Assembly: GCA_051294375.1 (NCBI GenBank)
Contig: CM119269.1
Location: 19,815,936-19,879,935, forward strand
DNA from: Paraspadella gotoi
Taxonomy: Eukaryota > Chaetognatha
DNA length: 64,000 nucleotides
Direction of reading: 5' to 3'
Under the pieces are notes generated by a model. That model did not search any database, had not been told where the DNA came from, and was given only the letters and a program-made list of their open reading frames with translations. A program made the translations under genes and the position numbers. Of the stretch, positions 36,125 through 47,836 are shown one piece after another (position 1 is the stretch's first letter; each line of letters starts with the position of its first letter).

Positions 36125-36840
36125 AAAACTCAGATTATGGTTAGGGTTTTAGGGTTAGATAAGGTTGAGTTGGTTTGGTTTAGGGTTAAGGTTGAGTTGG
36201 TATAATTAGGGTTAGGGTTGAGTAGTTTAGGGTTAGGGTTAAGGTTAGTAGTTTAAGGTTATGGTTAGGGTTAATGTCAATTTTAAGGTTAAGATAAACA
36301 AGAAGCCGGCATTAGGGTTAAGGAATGTACTGGCAATGAATATTAGGGATTAAAGTTGAGGTACGGATATATAAGGGAGGCCCGATCCCAGGTTAAGGTT
36401 AGGGTTAAGAGAAAGGCATGGAGTTGATGGGAGGCCTGGGTTAGGGTAGAGGGAGAGGCTTACTGTTGATGCATCAAAGGCGGATAGGGTTAGGGTTGAG
36501 GCACAGAGATATATGTGAAGCCCAGGCCCTGGTTAGAGTTGGGAGAAAAGCATGGAGTTAAACGGAGGCTCGGGTTAAGGGAAAAGTCCATGGTTGATGC
36601 ATCGAAGGCAGTTAGAGTTGGGTTGAGGCACAGAGATGTACTGGAGGCCAGGGCCTGGGTGAGGATTAGGGGAGAGGAATGGAGTTGAACAACAGGCCCG
36701 GGTAAGGGTTAGGTTAGGAAAGCCTACAGTTGATAGGGGTTTAGGCATGAAAATGTATGGGAGGCGTAGGCCTGGGTTAGGGTTGGGGAAAGCATGGAGA
36801 TGTACGGGAGACTTGGGTTAGGGTTTAGTTTTAAGGGAAG
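36125..36840 (+). repeat. Degenerate telomere-like TTAGGG repeats inside the hAT-like element
   Basis: Many GGTTAGGGTT-type units mixed with longer tandem segments whose units contain GAGGC, GGGTTAG and 'catggagtt' words. They are interstitial and too degenerate to be a telomere. The complement (CCCTAA) appears at about 42950-43640 in the mirrored arm. Confidence 0.6.
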
Positions 36841-37367
36841 AGCCACAGGTGATGTATTTATCCCCATGTCTCAACTTCAGCCGCAACTTTTCCTTTAACT
36901 CATGCCTTTCATTATATTCATTACTTTTATTACTGGCGAGGTCACCAGTGAGGGTATTGGCGACACAATCAGGGCTTTGCCGATATTGCTCTAGTGAAGT
37001 TGCCAACTAACTAGAACCACAATTGTGACTCATGCGTGAATCGCCGGCAACATTGCTATTTGAATAAACTACAACCTAGAGTTTGGGTTGAAGCTCAGAA
37101 ATAAAAAAAAGCCTGGATTACAAGGTGACACACAACAGCCCGCCGCTAAAAAAAATTGTCATTTGTAAACATGTGAAGATCATTTATATATCCAAATTTC
37201 ATATTGATTGGTTATGATTTGATTAGCAATGACCAGGAAAAAGTTGCTTTAAAAATTGTCTTTCATTTTAAAACAAATCTTTTTTTTCAATTTTTTGTCT
37301 AACTTTATGAACATTTTTTAAAAAACTTTACATTGTATTAATCTTTTTTTTATTGTTTTTTTAATTA

Positions 37368-37620
37368 TTTAGAGAGAAAACAAAAATTCATTATTTGACA
37401 ACAATAATTTTGTTTTTATTTCAATCGGACATGTTTCGACTCTATAACTTTCGAGACTTCATCAGCATTTAAATTCACAAACTCATTATTTTAAAAAACT
37501 GAAATGTTTGTGAATTTAAATGCTGATGAAGACTATGAAGTCCTAGAGTCGAAACATGTCGATTTAAATAAAAACAAAATCATTGTTATCAAATAACAAA
37601 TTTTTGTTTTCTCTCCAAAT
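37368..37620. mobile_element. Foldback element with two hammerhead-like cores
   Basis: A palindromic element starting TTTAGAGAGAAAAC and ending with its inverse. Each arm carries ACATGTTTCGACTC…CTTCATCAGC. On the plus strand 37514-37569 reads ATTTAAAT, G, CTGATGA, A, GACT…AGTC, GAAAC, ATGTC, G, ATTTAAAT, which has the layout of a type I hammerhead ribozyme. A second core lies on the minus strand at about 37428-37475. Deviations from the consensus are one extra A after CTGATGA and a G·G at the base of stem I. It is nested in the hAT-like element. Confidence 0.55.
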
Positions 37621-38739
37621 AAGAACTTTTATGTATAAAGGTATCAATATTAATATCTTCTGAAAGCTTTTAAAAATTTGAAGAAAATGATATATTTAAG
37701 AATATTGTAACATGAAAATAAGCCTAACCAGCTTTAGTTTAATTAAAATAATCTAAATTAAAATAATAAAATCCTAAACATTTTTTTTAAATATCTGACC
37801 TATTTACTATAATGACTTACCAATTATTGTTTATATAAGTATCATAAAAAGTTATAGAAAAACTAAATTAAAATAGCTAACAATAATTTAATAATTATTC
37901 AAAAACTGCTCTTTAAGAATTGTTGTGTGTCACCTTGTAGGGTTAAAATACTAGGGTTAAGGTTTTAGCTTGGCATGAGATAAAGGTTAGGGTGAGGGCT
38001 AAAAAAATAGCCTGCTGTAAATGATGTAAGATCGTAAATAAGATAAATTAATTAGGTTAGGGTTTTTATTGGGGTTCATTCAGGGTAAATGGGAAGGCTT
38101 ATTATATCCCCATTATTCTTGGCCAGTCCCTTTTTAAACCCTGAACTTGGCCAATGCTTTTTGTCTATCACTTAGTCCGACCTTAATATAAAAAGATTGA
38201 CAGGATACTTGAGTATGGTTATTCTTTTCAGGCATATAATATACTATGAAAGAAGTAAACTAATATGATAAGTTTATAATATATTTTGGATTCATTAATT
38301 AAAAAGTTAAAATAAAAAGTATTATATTAAAGTAATTTAGTTTTTTATCTTTTAAATGAGATATGTTTCAACCATATGTAATAAAAATTTCAAGTATATA
38401 ATAGAAAAAAAAATTAGTAAGCAAAATAATTTTTATTATTATTATTAATATTATTATTATTATTATTCAAAATATATTATTAAAAAGCTTTGCCTTTAAT
38501 CAGTCTGCAAATGGTTGCTGTATTAAGTAAGCCAAAGCATATTCAAGGATAAATTTTACTTCATAAAAAATTAAAATTATTTATAATAAATTTAATAGAT
38601 TAAAAATAAAGAATTATTATTATTTACTTATCTTATGTATAATAAATATATGATAATATTTAAATTATAAAAATCAGTATTATATTTTTTTAAATATTTT
38701 TTAAATTTAATCTTTATAATCTTATTTTATTTTTATGGA

Positions 38740-38905
38740 GCTGGAGCCGGGCATTTTATTTTGTCTCCGGCTCCAGCTCCGGCTCCAGTCAAAAATTTAT
38801 TTCGGCTCCGGCTCCAGCTCCAGCTCCGGCCAGATAAAAATTCTGGCTCCGGCTCCGGCAAAAAAAGCTCGGCTCCGGCGGCTCCGGCTCCGCTCCGGCT
38901 CGGCT
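38740..38905. repeat. GGCTCC/GGAGCC hexamer minisatellite, right end of the hAT-like element
   Basis: Same hexamer family as at 35.7 kb, and again directly inside the terminal repeat. Confidence 0.65.
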
Positions 38906-39421
38906 CCACATCCTGCTTTCTTATATCAACTTTTTATAAGGAATTCAAATCTGGTTTTAAAATTTTAAAATTTTAATTTTTTCATTTAGCTTATTTTTAT
39001 TATTATTAATTAATAAATATAGCTAACAAACAGTTAATAAAATATAAAATTTGTAAATAAACTTACTGAAATATTTATATGGGTCTTTATTTTCCTATTA
39101 TGTAAGCTAAATATAGCTTTTATAAAATTTTAATAAATTGAGTTTCTTATACTCTACAACGTTTGTTGCATTTGAATAGTACCTTATGTGCTGCAAAAAT
39201 CGCCATTTTCGACAAAAAAATGATTATCAACATCGAAATCTACAGACTTGATTAGAATAAAAAAGCTATGTACCTTATTCGATTTGTTATATTTTGTTAT
39301 TTTTAAACGCCCTAATACCTAATCATTGATTTTTTTTTTGGTAGTTATGGATGCTCTTTTTTGTTAAAGAAAACTATTGATTTCATTTTGACGACATTTC
39401 TCTGTCAAAATCCGAACTTAC

Positions 39422-39876
39422 CAAACTTAGCGCGGTTGTGTCGACGACAGTGAATTCGATTTCGGCTTCAGCGTTGCTCGGCTGCTTCACGAGGAGTCCG
39501 TCTTTGCACATCAACTTGTTCGTCGTTAGAGACTTCGAATTCGAAGACGATCCTTGCATTTTCACCTTGACCGAATCTTTGATTTCCTTTATCTTGGGCA
39601 CAAGTCTTTCGCAGATAGTTTTTTCCTCATTTTTAAGATTATCATCCGCACAATTGTTGTGCCTTTTGCCGCTGTTGCCAGCTGAAGTATTGGCTCCAAA
39701 AATGTTGAAATTTTCACGCTTCCCATCGATGAGAGTGTTGTAGTTGATGAAAGGGTAATAGATGTAGTTAAGTTTGTCCAGTGCCAGAAATGGGCAGGTC
39801 ATCTTAACCTTATCTCCATTCCGCTGTTCCCTCCCCTTAAACGATAAAGAGAACAAGCAGAGCTCCTTTCCCCCGA
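39422..39876 (-). CDS. Ig-superfamily receptor (copy A), exon 1: cysteine-rich N-terminal domain
   Basis: First coding exon of the minus-strand receptor. It encodes N-G-D-K-V-K-M-T-C-P-F-L-A-L-D-K-L-N-Y, then a domain with four more cysteines (H-N-N-C-A-D-D, I-C-E-R-L-V-P, L-M-C-K-D-G), and ends T-A-L-S-L at the donor GTAAGT in phase 0. The domain lacks the tryptophan and the D-x-G-x-Y-x-C motif of a standard Ig fold, so it is either a very divergent Ig domain or another small disulphide fold. The paralogue at 54.4-54.9 kb has a clear signal peptide just before the equivalent of N-G-D-K-V-K. Here only L-C-L-F-S-L-S-F lies upstream, then the palindrome junction, so the start codon is not identifiable and the 39876 end is approximate. 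Confidence 0.6.
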
Positions 39877-39888
39877 CCCACCGAAAAA

Positions 39889-40370
39889 ATGACCTTTCTT
39901 CTTTGCTTCTATTCCTGTGCTCCCTGCTCCTTCCCACCTCTCCTTGGTCCAAGAGGTCGTCAGGAATGGAGATAAGGTTAAGATGACCTGCCCATTTCTG
40001 GCAGTGGACAAACTTAACTACATCTATTACCCTTCATCAAATACGAACTCTCATCAATGAGAAGAGTGAAATAATCATCATTTTTGGAGCCAATACTGAT
40101 ACAGGCAACACCGGCGAAAGGCACAACAAATGTGCGGAATAATATCTTAACAATGAGGAAAAAAGCATCTGCGAAAGACTTGTGCCCAAGATAAAGGAAA
40201 TCAATAGATTCGGTCAAGGTGAAAATGCAAGGATCGTCTTCGAATTCGAAGTCTCTAAACGACGACGGTGGCAACAAGTTGATGTGCAAAGACGGACTCG
40301 TCGTGAAGCAGCCGAGCAACTCTGAAGCCGATATCGAATTCACTGTCGTCGACACAACCACGCTAAGTTG
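39889..40370 (+). pseudogene. Ig receptor (copy B), exon 1 on the plus strand, divergent and frame-broken
   Basis: Plus-strand counterpart of copy A exon 1. An ATG at 39889 opens a signal-like stretch, M-T-F-L-L-C-F-Y-S-C-A-P-C. A frame change then leads into Q-E-V-V-R-N-G-D-K-V-K-M-T-C-P-F. The domain is recognisable (S-I-C-E-R-L-V-P-K-I-K-E, L-M-C-K-D-G-L-V-V-K-Q-P) and ends at a donor GTATGT, but it has several frame breaks. Unlike the downstream exons it differs from copy A by base substitutions as well as indels. At several places it resembles the 54.5 kb paralogue instead (N-D-D-G-G-N-K, T-D-T-G-N, N-K-C-A-E). The breaks may be unpolished long-read errors rather than true decay. Confidence 0.5.
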
Positions 40371-40872
40371 GTATGTTCGGATTTTGACAGAGAGATGTCG
40401 TCAAAATGAAATCAATAGTTTTCTTTAACAAAAAAGAGCATCCATAACTACCAAAAAAAATCAAATGATTAGGTATTAGGGCGTTTAAAAATAACAAAAT
40501 ATAACAAATCGAATAAGGTACATAGCTTTTTTATTCTAATCAAGTCTGTAGATTTCGATGTTGATAATCATTTTTTTGTCGAAATGGCGATTTTTGCAGC
40601 ACATAAGGTACTATTCAAATGCAACAAACGTGTAGAGTATAAGAAACTCAATTTATTAAAATTTTATAAAAGCTATATTTAGCTTACATAATAGGAAAAT
40701 AAAGACCATATAAATATTTCAGTAAGTTTATTTAAAATTTATATTTTATTAACTGTTTTGTTAGCTATATTTATTAATTAATAATAATAAAAAATAAGCT
40801 AAAATGAAAAAATTAAAATTTTAAATTTTAAAACCAGATTTGAATTCCTTATAAAAAGTTGATATAAGAAAG

Positions 40873-40881
40873 CAGGGATGT

Positions 40882-40912
<31 letters not shown>

Positions 40913-43900
40913 CGGAGCCGAGCTTTTTTTGCCGGAGCCGGAGCCAGAATTTTTATCTGGCCGGAGCTGGAGCTGGAGCCGAGCCGAAATAAATTTTTGA
41001 CTGGAGCCGGAGCTGGAGCCGGAGACAAAATAAAATGCCCGGCTCCAGCTCCATAAAAATAAAATAAGATTATAAAGATTAAATTTAAAAAATATTTAAA
41101 AAAATATAATACTGATTTTTATAATTTAAATATTATCATATATTTATTATACATAAGATAAGTAAATAATAATAATTCTTTATTTTTAATCTATTAAATT
41201 TATTATAAATAATTTTAATTTTTTATGAAGTAAAATTTATCCTTGAATATGCTTTGGCTTACTTAATACAGCAACCATTTGCAGACTGAATTAAAGGCAA
41301 AGCTTTTTAATAATATATTTTGAATAATAATAATAATAATATTAATAATAATAATAAAAATTATTTTGCTTACTAATTTTTTTTTCTATTATATACTTTG
41401 AAATTTTTATTACATATGGTTGAAACATATCTCATTAAAAGATAAAAAACTAAATTACTTTAATATAATACTTTTTATTTTTAACTTTTTAATTAATGAA
41501 TCCAAAATATATTATAAACTTATCATATAGTTTACTTCTTCATAGTATATTATATGCCTGAAAAGAATAACCATACTCAAGTATCCTGTCAATCTTTTTA
41601 TATTAAGGTCGGACTAAGTGATATGACAAAAAGCATTGGCCAAGTTCAGGGTTTAAAAAGGGACTGGCCAAGAAAATGGGGATAAATAAGCCTTCCCATT
41701 TACCCTGAATGAACCCCAATAAAAACCCTAACCCTAATTAATTTATCTTATTACGATCTTACATCATTTACAGCAGGCTATTTTTTTAGCCCTCACCCTA
41801 ACCTTTTATCTCATGCCAAGCTAAAACCTTAACCCTAGTATTTTAACCCTACAAGGTGACACACAACAATTCTTAAAGAGCAGTTTTGAATAATTATTAA
41901 ATTATTGTTAGCTATTTTAATTTAGTTTTTCTTAACTTTTTTATGATACTTATATAAACAATAATTGGTAAGTCATTATAGTAAAATAGGTCAGATATTT
42001 AAAAAAAATGTTTAGGATTTTATTATTTTAATTTAGATTATTTTATATTAAACTAAAGCTGGTTAGGCTTATTTTCATGTTACAATATTCTTAAATATAT
42101 CATTTCTTCAAATTTTAAAAGCTTTCAGAAGATATTAATATTGATACCTTATACATAAAAGTTCTTATTGGAGAGAAACAAAAATTTGTTATTTGATAAC
42201 AATGATTTTGTTTTTATTAAATCGGACATGTTTCGACTCTAGGACTTCATAGTCTTCATCAGCATTTAAATTCACAAACATTTCAGTTTTTAAAATAATG
42301 AGTTTGTGAATTTAAATGCTGATGAAGTCTCGAAAGTTATAGAGTCGAAACATGTCCGATTGAAATAAAAACAAAATTATTGTGTCAAATAATGATTTTT
42401 GTTTCTCTCTAAATAATTAAAAAAACAATAAAAAAAAAGATTAATACAATGTAAAAGTTTTTTAAAAAATGTTCATAAAGTTAGACAAAAAATTGAAAAA
42501 AAAGATTTGTTTTAAAATGAAAGACAATTTTTAAAGCAACTTTTTCCTGTCATTGCTAAATCAAATCATAACCATCAATATGAAATTTGGATATATAAAT
42601 GATCTTCACATGTTACAAATGACAATTTTTTTTTAGCGGCGGGCTGTTGTGTGTCACCTTGTAATCCAGGCTTTTTTTTATTTCTGAGCTTCAACCCAAA
42701 CTCTAGGTTGTAGTTTATTCAAATAGCAATGTTGCCGGATTCACGCATGAGTCACAATTGTGTTCTAGTTAGTTGGCAACTTCACTAGAGCAATATCGGC
42801 AAAGCCCTGATTGTGTCGCCAATACCCTCACTGTGACCTCGCCAGTAATAAAAGAATGAATATAATGAAAGGCATGAGTTAAAGGAAAAGTTTGCGGCTG
42901 AAGTTGAGACATGGGGATAAATACATCACCTGTGGGCTCTTCCCTTAAAACTAAACCCTAACCCAGTCTCCCGTACATCTCCATGCTTTCCCCAACCCTA
43001 ACCCAGCCTACGCCTCCATACATTTTCATGCTAAACCCCTATCAACTGTAGGCTTTCCTAACCCTAACCCTTACCCGGGCCTGTTGTTCAACTCCATTCC
43101 TCCCTAATCCTCACCAGGCCCTGGCCTCCAGTACATCTCTGTGCCTCAACCCAACTCTAACTGCCTTCGATGCATCAACCATGACTTTTCCCTTAACCCG
43201 AGCCTCCGTTTAACTCCATGCTTTTCTCCCACTCTAACCAGGGCCTGGCTTCACATATATCTCTGTGCCTAACCCTAACCCTATCCGCCTTTGATGCATC
43301 AACAGTAAGCCTCTCCCTCTACCCTAACCCAGGCCTCCCATTCAACTCCATGCCTTTCTCTTAACCCTAACCTTAACCTGGGATCGGGCCTCCCTTATAT
43401 ATCCGTACCTCAACTTAATCCCTAATATTCATTGCCAGTACATTCCTTAACCCTAATGCGGCTTCTTGTTTACTTAACCTTAAAATTGACATTAACCCTA
43501 ACCATAACCTTAATACTAACCTTAACCCTAACCCTAAACTACTCAACCCTAACCCTAATTATTACCACTCAACCTTAACCTAACCAACCAACTCAACCTT
43601 AATTAACCCTAAAACCCTAACCATATCTGAGTTTTAAGTAAAATCACCATAACAAGAATGCTAAATATAATTCATAGTTAAATTACCAGAGTGAGGATAT
43701 CACAAAAAAAAAATATATATTTGCTGTATTATTTTAATATTTTTAAAAATAATTTTAATTATATATATATTTTTAATATTAAAATATATTATATTATAAT
43801 ATAAAATAATATTAAATATAATCAAAATATAAATTATATAATTTAAAGAATATATTATGAATATTTAATTTCTTAAATTTTAATTATATATATAGTAATG

Positions 43901-44073
43901 GAGCCGGAGTTGGAGCCGGAGCCGGAGCCGAGTTTAAATTTTGCTGGAGCCGGAGCCGGAGCCGAAAAAAATTTTGCTTGGAGCCGAGCCGGAGCTGGAG
44001 CTGGAAAAAAATTTGGCCTGGAGCTGGAGCCGGAGCTGGAGCCGAGACAAAATTAGGTCGGCTCCACATCCTG
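40873..44073. mobile_element. hAT-like element, mirrored copy
   Basis: Inverted counterpart of the 35682-38915 element, 3201 bases, flanked by TAAGAAAG at 40865-40872 and 44074-44081, the reverse complement of the left copy's target duplication. It is part of the large palindrome, so it is not an independent insertion. Confidence 0.75.
42167..42417. mobile_element. Foldback element with hammerhead-like cores, mirrored copy
   Basis: Inverted counterpart of 37368-37620 within the large palindrome, with the same TTTAGAGAGAAA ends and ACATGTTTCGACTC cores. Confidence 0.5.
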
Positions 44074-44748
44074 TAAGAAAGTATAATCCATTTTAACAAA
44101 TTCTTTTATTAAGTTGGTAAAAATGTTAAAAACTATTTTTTTATGTAATTTTTTAATTTTGGCTTAAAATTATAGTTTTTCTAAATTTGACCAACTTAAT
44201 GACATAATCTTGGAATAAAAATTATATTTTCTTATATCAACTTTTTGCAAAGAATACAAATCCATGAATAGAATTTGAAATTATTATTATAATATATATA
44301 ATTTTTACTCATAATTATTAACAAATATAATTAACTAACTTTATATAAAATATAAAATTTAAAAATAAACTTACATTCGACATTTCGACTCTATAGGTTG
44401 TGATCTTTTTTAAATTAAAAAAAAAAGTAAAGTATAGTATTTTTTTTTCAAAAAACCGGTAACAAGTGATTTCCGGACTACATCATAGAAATTTGGTCCA
44501 AAGAACCATTTTTTTAGTTTTTAGAGTTGCCATCAAGCAAGATTTTTGAAAAAAATGGATGGCAAAAAATTTGTACACGGTCTGGACATAATTTGTACTA
44601 TCGTGCTAAACTCAGTAAAATATTGAAAATATGGCAAAGTCTATTCACTCTATTTAGTACGTTTTAGAAGCTTTTACTTTTATAGTAAACTGAAATTCTC
44701 AAAAAAGGTTTTTACATTTTATCATTGTTTATCTCAAACCAAATACAG

Positions 44749-45264
44749 GTTGACACGGAACCCGGTTTTGGCTCTGCCATCAACGAAGGACAAGCAATCA
44801 GAGCAACGTGTTCTGTCAGTACATCCGGACCCAGCGACGCCCCGCTCTCTTTTCAAGTGCAGACCGATTCCGGTTGGGAACCTCTCGATAAATCCCGCCC
44901 TCTACTTCGTCCATCGAACTCGCAAACGTAACGGCCATGAGGAAACACCATGGAAAGCGAATCCGTTGTTCCTGGTCCATCAGATAACACCCCTTGGAAT
45001 ACGGTTGAGAGTCAATTGATGCAAATCCGCTTCAAACCTCATGGACTCAGGGCCGATGTGGGTTCCGTATTAGAAGTCTTGTCCAGCGATGGATCGACAA
45101 CCCGAAGGTCGATAGTTTGCTCGGCGGAGGCTGGTAATCCGCCGAATATCACTTGGTCAGTAAACGCCACCGTAGGCGGAGTTCTAAGGCCGGATGTCAT
45201 CCAGAACCAATCCAGCAACGGACTCAGTCATTCCTTTGACGTATTGGTGGAGAAAGATCTTGAG
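44749..45264 (+). pseudogene. Ig receptor (copy B), exon 2 with small indels
   Basis: Mirror copy of the 34478-34996 exon with the same acceptor and donor. It is 516 bases instead of 519, with single-base losses near 44900 and 44970 that break the reading frame in the middle. The two halves are still individually readable and essentially identical to copy A. The differences are indels at short runs, which is the profile of uncorrected long-read sequence. Confidence 0.55.
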
Positions 45265-45737
45265 GTGAGATTTTTTTTTTTATGTCAAAATTTTCACCAA
45301 TTTTCTCGTATTTTTAACAATGCTTTGTACAAGAATATTTCTTAGCCTTTTTTGTCTCTTCTTAATAAACCTGTGAAGAGACAGTAATTATTGTATGTGT
45401 TAGTGACAGAACCTTCAATATAAGGAGTCACTGAGTTCGGATCAGGCTGTAACACCATGTTCTAAAGCTTTGGTAAAGTTTCGTTGTATTGAAGAGTCAG
45501 CAAAAATTGTTATCAGTTAGTGACAGAATGGCTCAATAAAAGCAGTAAGCAGTAAGTCGCCTGATTTTACAAATTTTCCAAGACTTTTTTAAAATAAAGC
45601 TCGATGCTTAATAGTTTGCAAGACCTTTAATGATCACAAGTCCTGGCACCACCGGCCCTCGTTCCCCATTTATCGCATATAACACCTATAATTTATTAAC
45701 TCGAAAGGTTAATTTTTAACATTTTAATTCCCCTCAG

Positions 45738-45830
45738 GTTTTATGTATTGCTCAAAATGACGTCGGAGTCGCTGAATACAAGATCGAGATTCGATTCAGT
45801 ACCAAACCCGTCATCGAGGGAATTCAGTTG
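45738..45830 (+). CDS. Ig receptor (copy B), exon 3
   Basis: Mirror copy of exon 3 with acceptor CCCCTCAG, encoding V-L-C-I-A-Q-N-D-V-G-V-A-E-Y-K. The protein is identical to copy A over this stretch. The donor is as uncertain as in copy A. Confidence 0.5.
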
Positions 45831-46020
45831 GTTGCCAACTTCATCGACGTTCGTTCATTCGGCAGTTGTTGTTAACTTGTTTAGTTGTTAAAATTGTCGC
45901 TTTTTGTTTACGAATTAAATTCGATTCTTAAATCGTTACGTTTTTTCTCATATCTCTTTTAAAAAAATCCTTTGTGGACATTTTTTTCAGGATATTTAAT
46001 GAATCTTCCTAATCTTGCAG

Positions 46021-46220
46021 GCGCAGACCGGTGCGGTGGATCTTCGGAGTGAGAGACGGCATGCCAATGTCTTACTGATATGCAACGCAAAACCGTTAGC
46101 GGCGAAAATTAAATGGTTTACCGTCGATAAGAACAACGACGCGACGGAAATAGCGGGCGAAGTCAATAGAGAATACAAACTGCCCGTCCTCGAACCCGAA
46201 AATCACATGGATAAGTACAG
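46021..46220 (+). CDS. Ig receptor (copy B), exon 4
   Basis: A 200-base mirror copy of exon 4, in frame, with the same acceptor (CTTGCAG) and donor (GTTAGG). Its translation is identical to copy A through H-M-D-K-Y-R. Confidence 0.55.
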
Positions 46221-46300
46221 GTTAGGGGGGGAGGGTTGTGACATTGACGGTGGATAGTTACGAGGCTTTGCGAGAGACGTTTCCATTTTTCCAATTTTTG

Positions 46301-46686
46301 GGCCTTATTTTTCGAACGACCCAATTTATCTTGAATGCAAAATTAAGTTAATTTTTTTTAGTTAATGATTAGGTTAAAGGTTAGGGTTAGGGATAAGGTT
46401 AAGGATTTAGGTCAGGGGTAAGAGATAAGGATTAGGTTAGGGTTAGAGATTTGGGTTAGTGGAGAAAACAGAGTTTGTTTTTGTTTAAACTTTACAAATA
46501 ATAGGTTTTTATTAGTTAACGAGCTTAGCCTAACCCCAACCCTAATCAATAACCATATTCCTAACCCTAATCATTAAGCTAATTCTTAACCTAATTCTTA
46601 ACCCTAATCTTTAACGGATCTTTAACTAAAAAAATAATTTAATTCAAAATTTAGTATGAAATGGGGCGTTCTGGGAAAATAAGGCC
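46301..46686. mobile_element. MITE with GGCCTTATTTT ends, mirrored copy
   Basis: Inverted counterpart of 33043-33431 in the right arm of the palindrome. Confidence 0.58.
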
Positions 46687-46872
46687 TTTTATTTTGCCTA
46701 GCTTTTAACGGGTTTGTTTGGTGATGAGAGATGATCTGATGGATTTTTAGTTATAAGTTTTTCTCTTTTCAGTTTTTTTTATTTACTGTACTTATAGAGT
46801 TAATAGTTAAAGTTAAGATTATTTCACGAGCGAAGGCACATTAAGAATAATCGAATATTATCGCTTGTCCAG

Positions 46873-47027
46873 ATGCCAGGCGACTGTCACGGGTATAAAT
46901 GAACTTGCCACCAAAGATTACGTAATCTTGGTCGTCTACCCAACTCGAGCTGAGTTATCCACCGCCTACGATGCTGATGCGAATGTCATTCTCACTATCG
47001 AAATCACCGGGAACGCCAAAGAGCAAG
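46873..47027 (+). CDS. Ig receptor (copy B), exon 5
   Basis: A 155-base mirror copy of exon 5 with identical translation (C-Q-A-T-V-T-G-I-N-E-L). No copy of exon 6 follows: the arm stops at 48174 against a run of Ns, inside what would be intron 5. Copy B therefore has no membrane anchor in this window. Confidence 0.55.
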
Positions 47028-47146
47028 GTGAATTTAAATTGTTGATTTTTCAAGTTTGGGACAAGAAATTCAGCTGTGATTGTCGAGGGGAAAAAAGTTT
47101 CTGATAGACTGCATTGATAACGAGAGTGAGAAATAAGATTTTTGTA

Positions 47147-47836
47147 CAGTCCTGTGCAAAAAAAACCGCGCCACTTTATTCAGATTTTAAAAATATACTT
47201 GAATTTTAAAAGAGATTTAAAGTTTATTAAAAGATGATAAGTTTAGCATAAATTTTATTAAAAATTGGGCCATCTATTTAGGTACAATAATTTTTTTAAA
47301 TGAAGTATTCTACCACAAGCTGAATTTAAAAAAATCTAATAGATTTTAAACTAATCTTTTTTTTTTTAATATTTTTGCAATACTTGAAGTAGATTAAAAA
47401 CATAAAAAAAATTATATTGTGGACATCCAGAGGTATAGCTGTATAACTGGATTGCCCCAGATCCTAAAATAATAATTTTAAGATTATTAAAAAATATATG
47501 AAAGACAGGTCCATGATTTTAAAACTTTTATATGGTTTTCAAATGGGAGTAAAATAAAATAATTAAATACTCTGGCTAAATTATCTGATATAGCAATTTC
47601 AGATTTTGCACTTTGTTTTTTTATTTTTTAGTTCTTGGTAGTCCAGCTTGCTTACTTTTTTGGAACACTCAAGTTTAAAAAATTATATCTCCTAAATCAC
47701 TTGATTGATTATAATAAAATTTAGACATAATAATTTTTTTTTCAAATTTTTTATTTTTTATATAATTTTAAAATATCTTTATAGAGCATCCGGAAGTTAA
47801 AGTTATAAAGTGGCGCGGTTTTTTTGCACAGGACTG
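47147..47836. mobile_element. Tc1/mariner-like MITE, mirrored copy
   Basis: Inverted counterpart of 31888-32582 with the same ends and TA flanks. The length difference (690 bases) is made up of short-run indels. Confidence 0.72.

Larger units (their letters stand above)
35682..38915. mobile_element. Non-autonomous hAT-like element with 8-bp target duplication (left copy)
   Basis: The ends are inverted repeats: CAGGGATGTGGAGCCG on the left, and on the right the reverse complement of CAGGATGTGGAGCCG. It is flanked by a perfect 8-bp duplication, CTTTCTTA (35674-35681 and 38916-38923). An 8-bp duplication and CAGGG-type ends are typical of hAT transposons. No transposase frame was found in the 3234 bases. 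A (GGAGCC/GGCTCC)n array lies near each end, the core holds degenerate TTAGGG-like repeats, and a foldback element is nested inside at 37368-37620. It sits in intron 1 of the Ig receptor gene. Confidence 0.78.

Noticed and set aside
36125-36840. A telomere or chromosome end
   Set aside because: The TTAGGG-like units are degenerate, embedded in a transposon with both ends present, and flanked by intron sequence.
39422-39952. Extending copy A exon 1 to an ATG at 39952
   Set aside because: That start lies beyond the palindrome centre, in antisense of copy B's signal peptide, so the N-terminal 40 or so residues would be a junction artefact.
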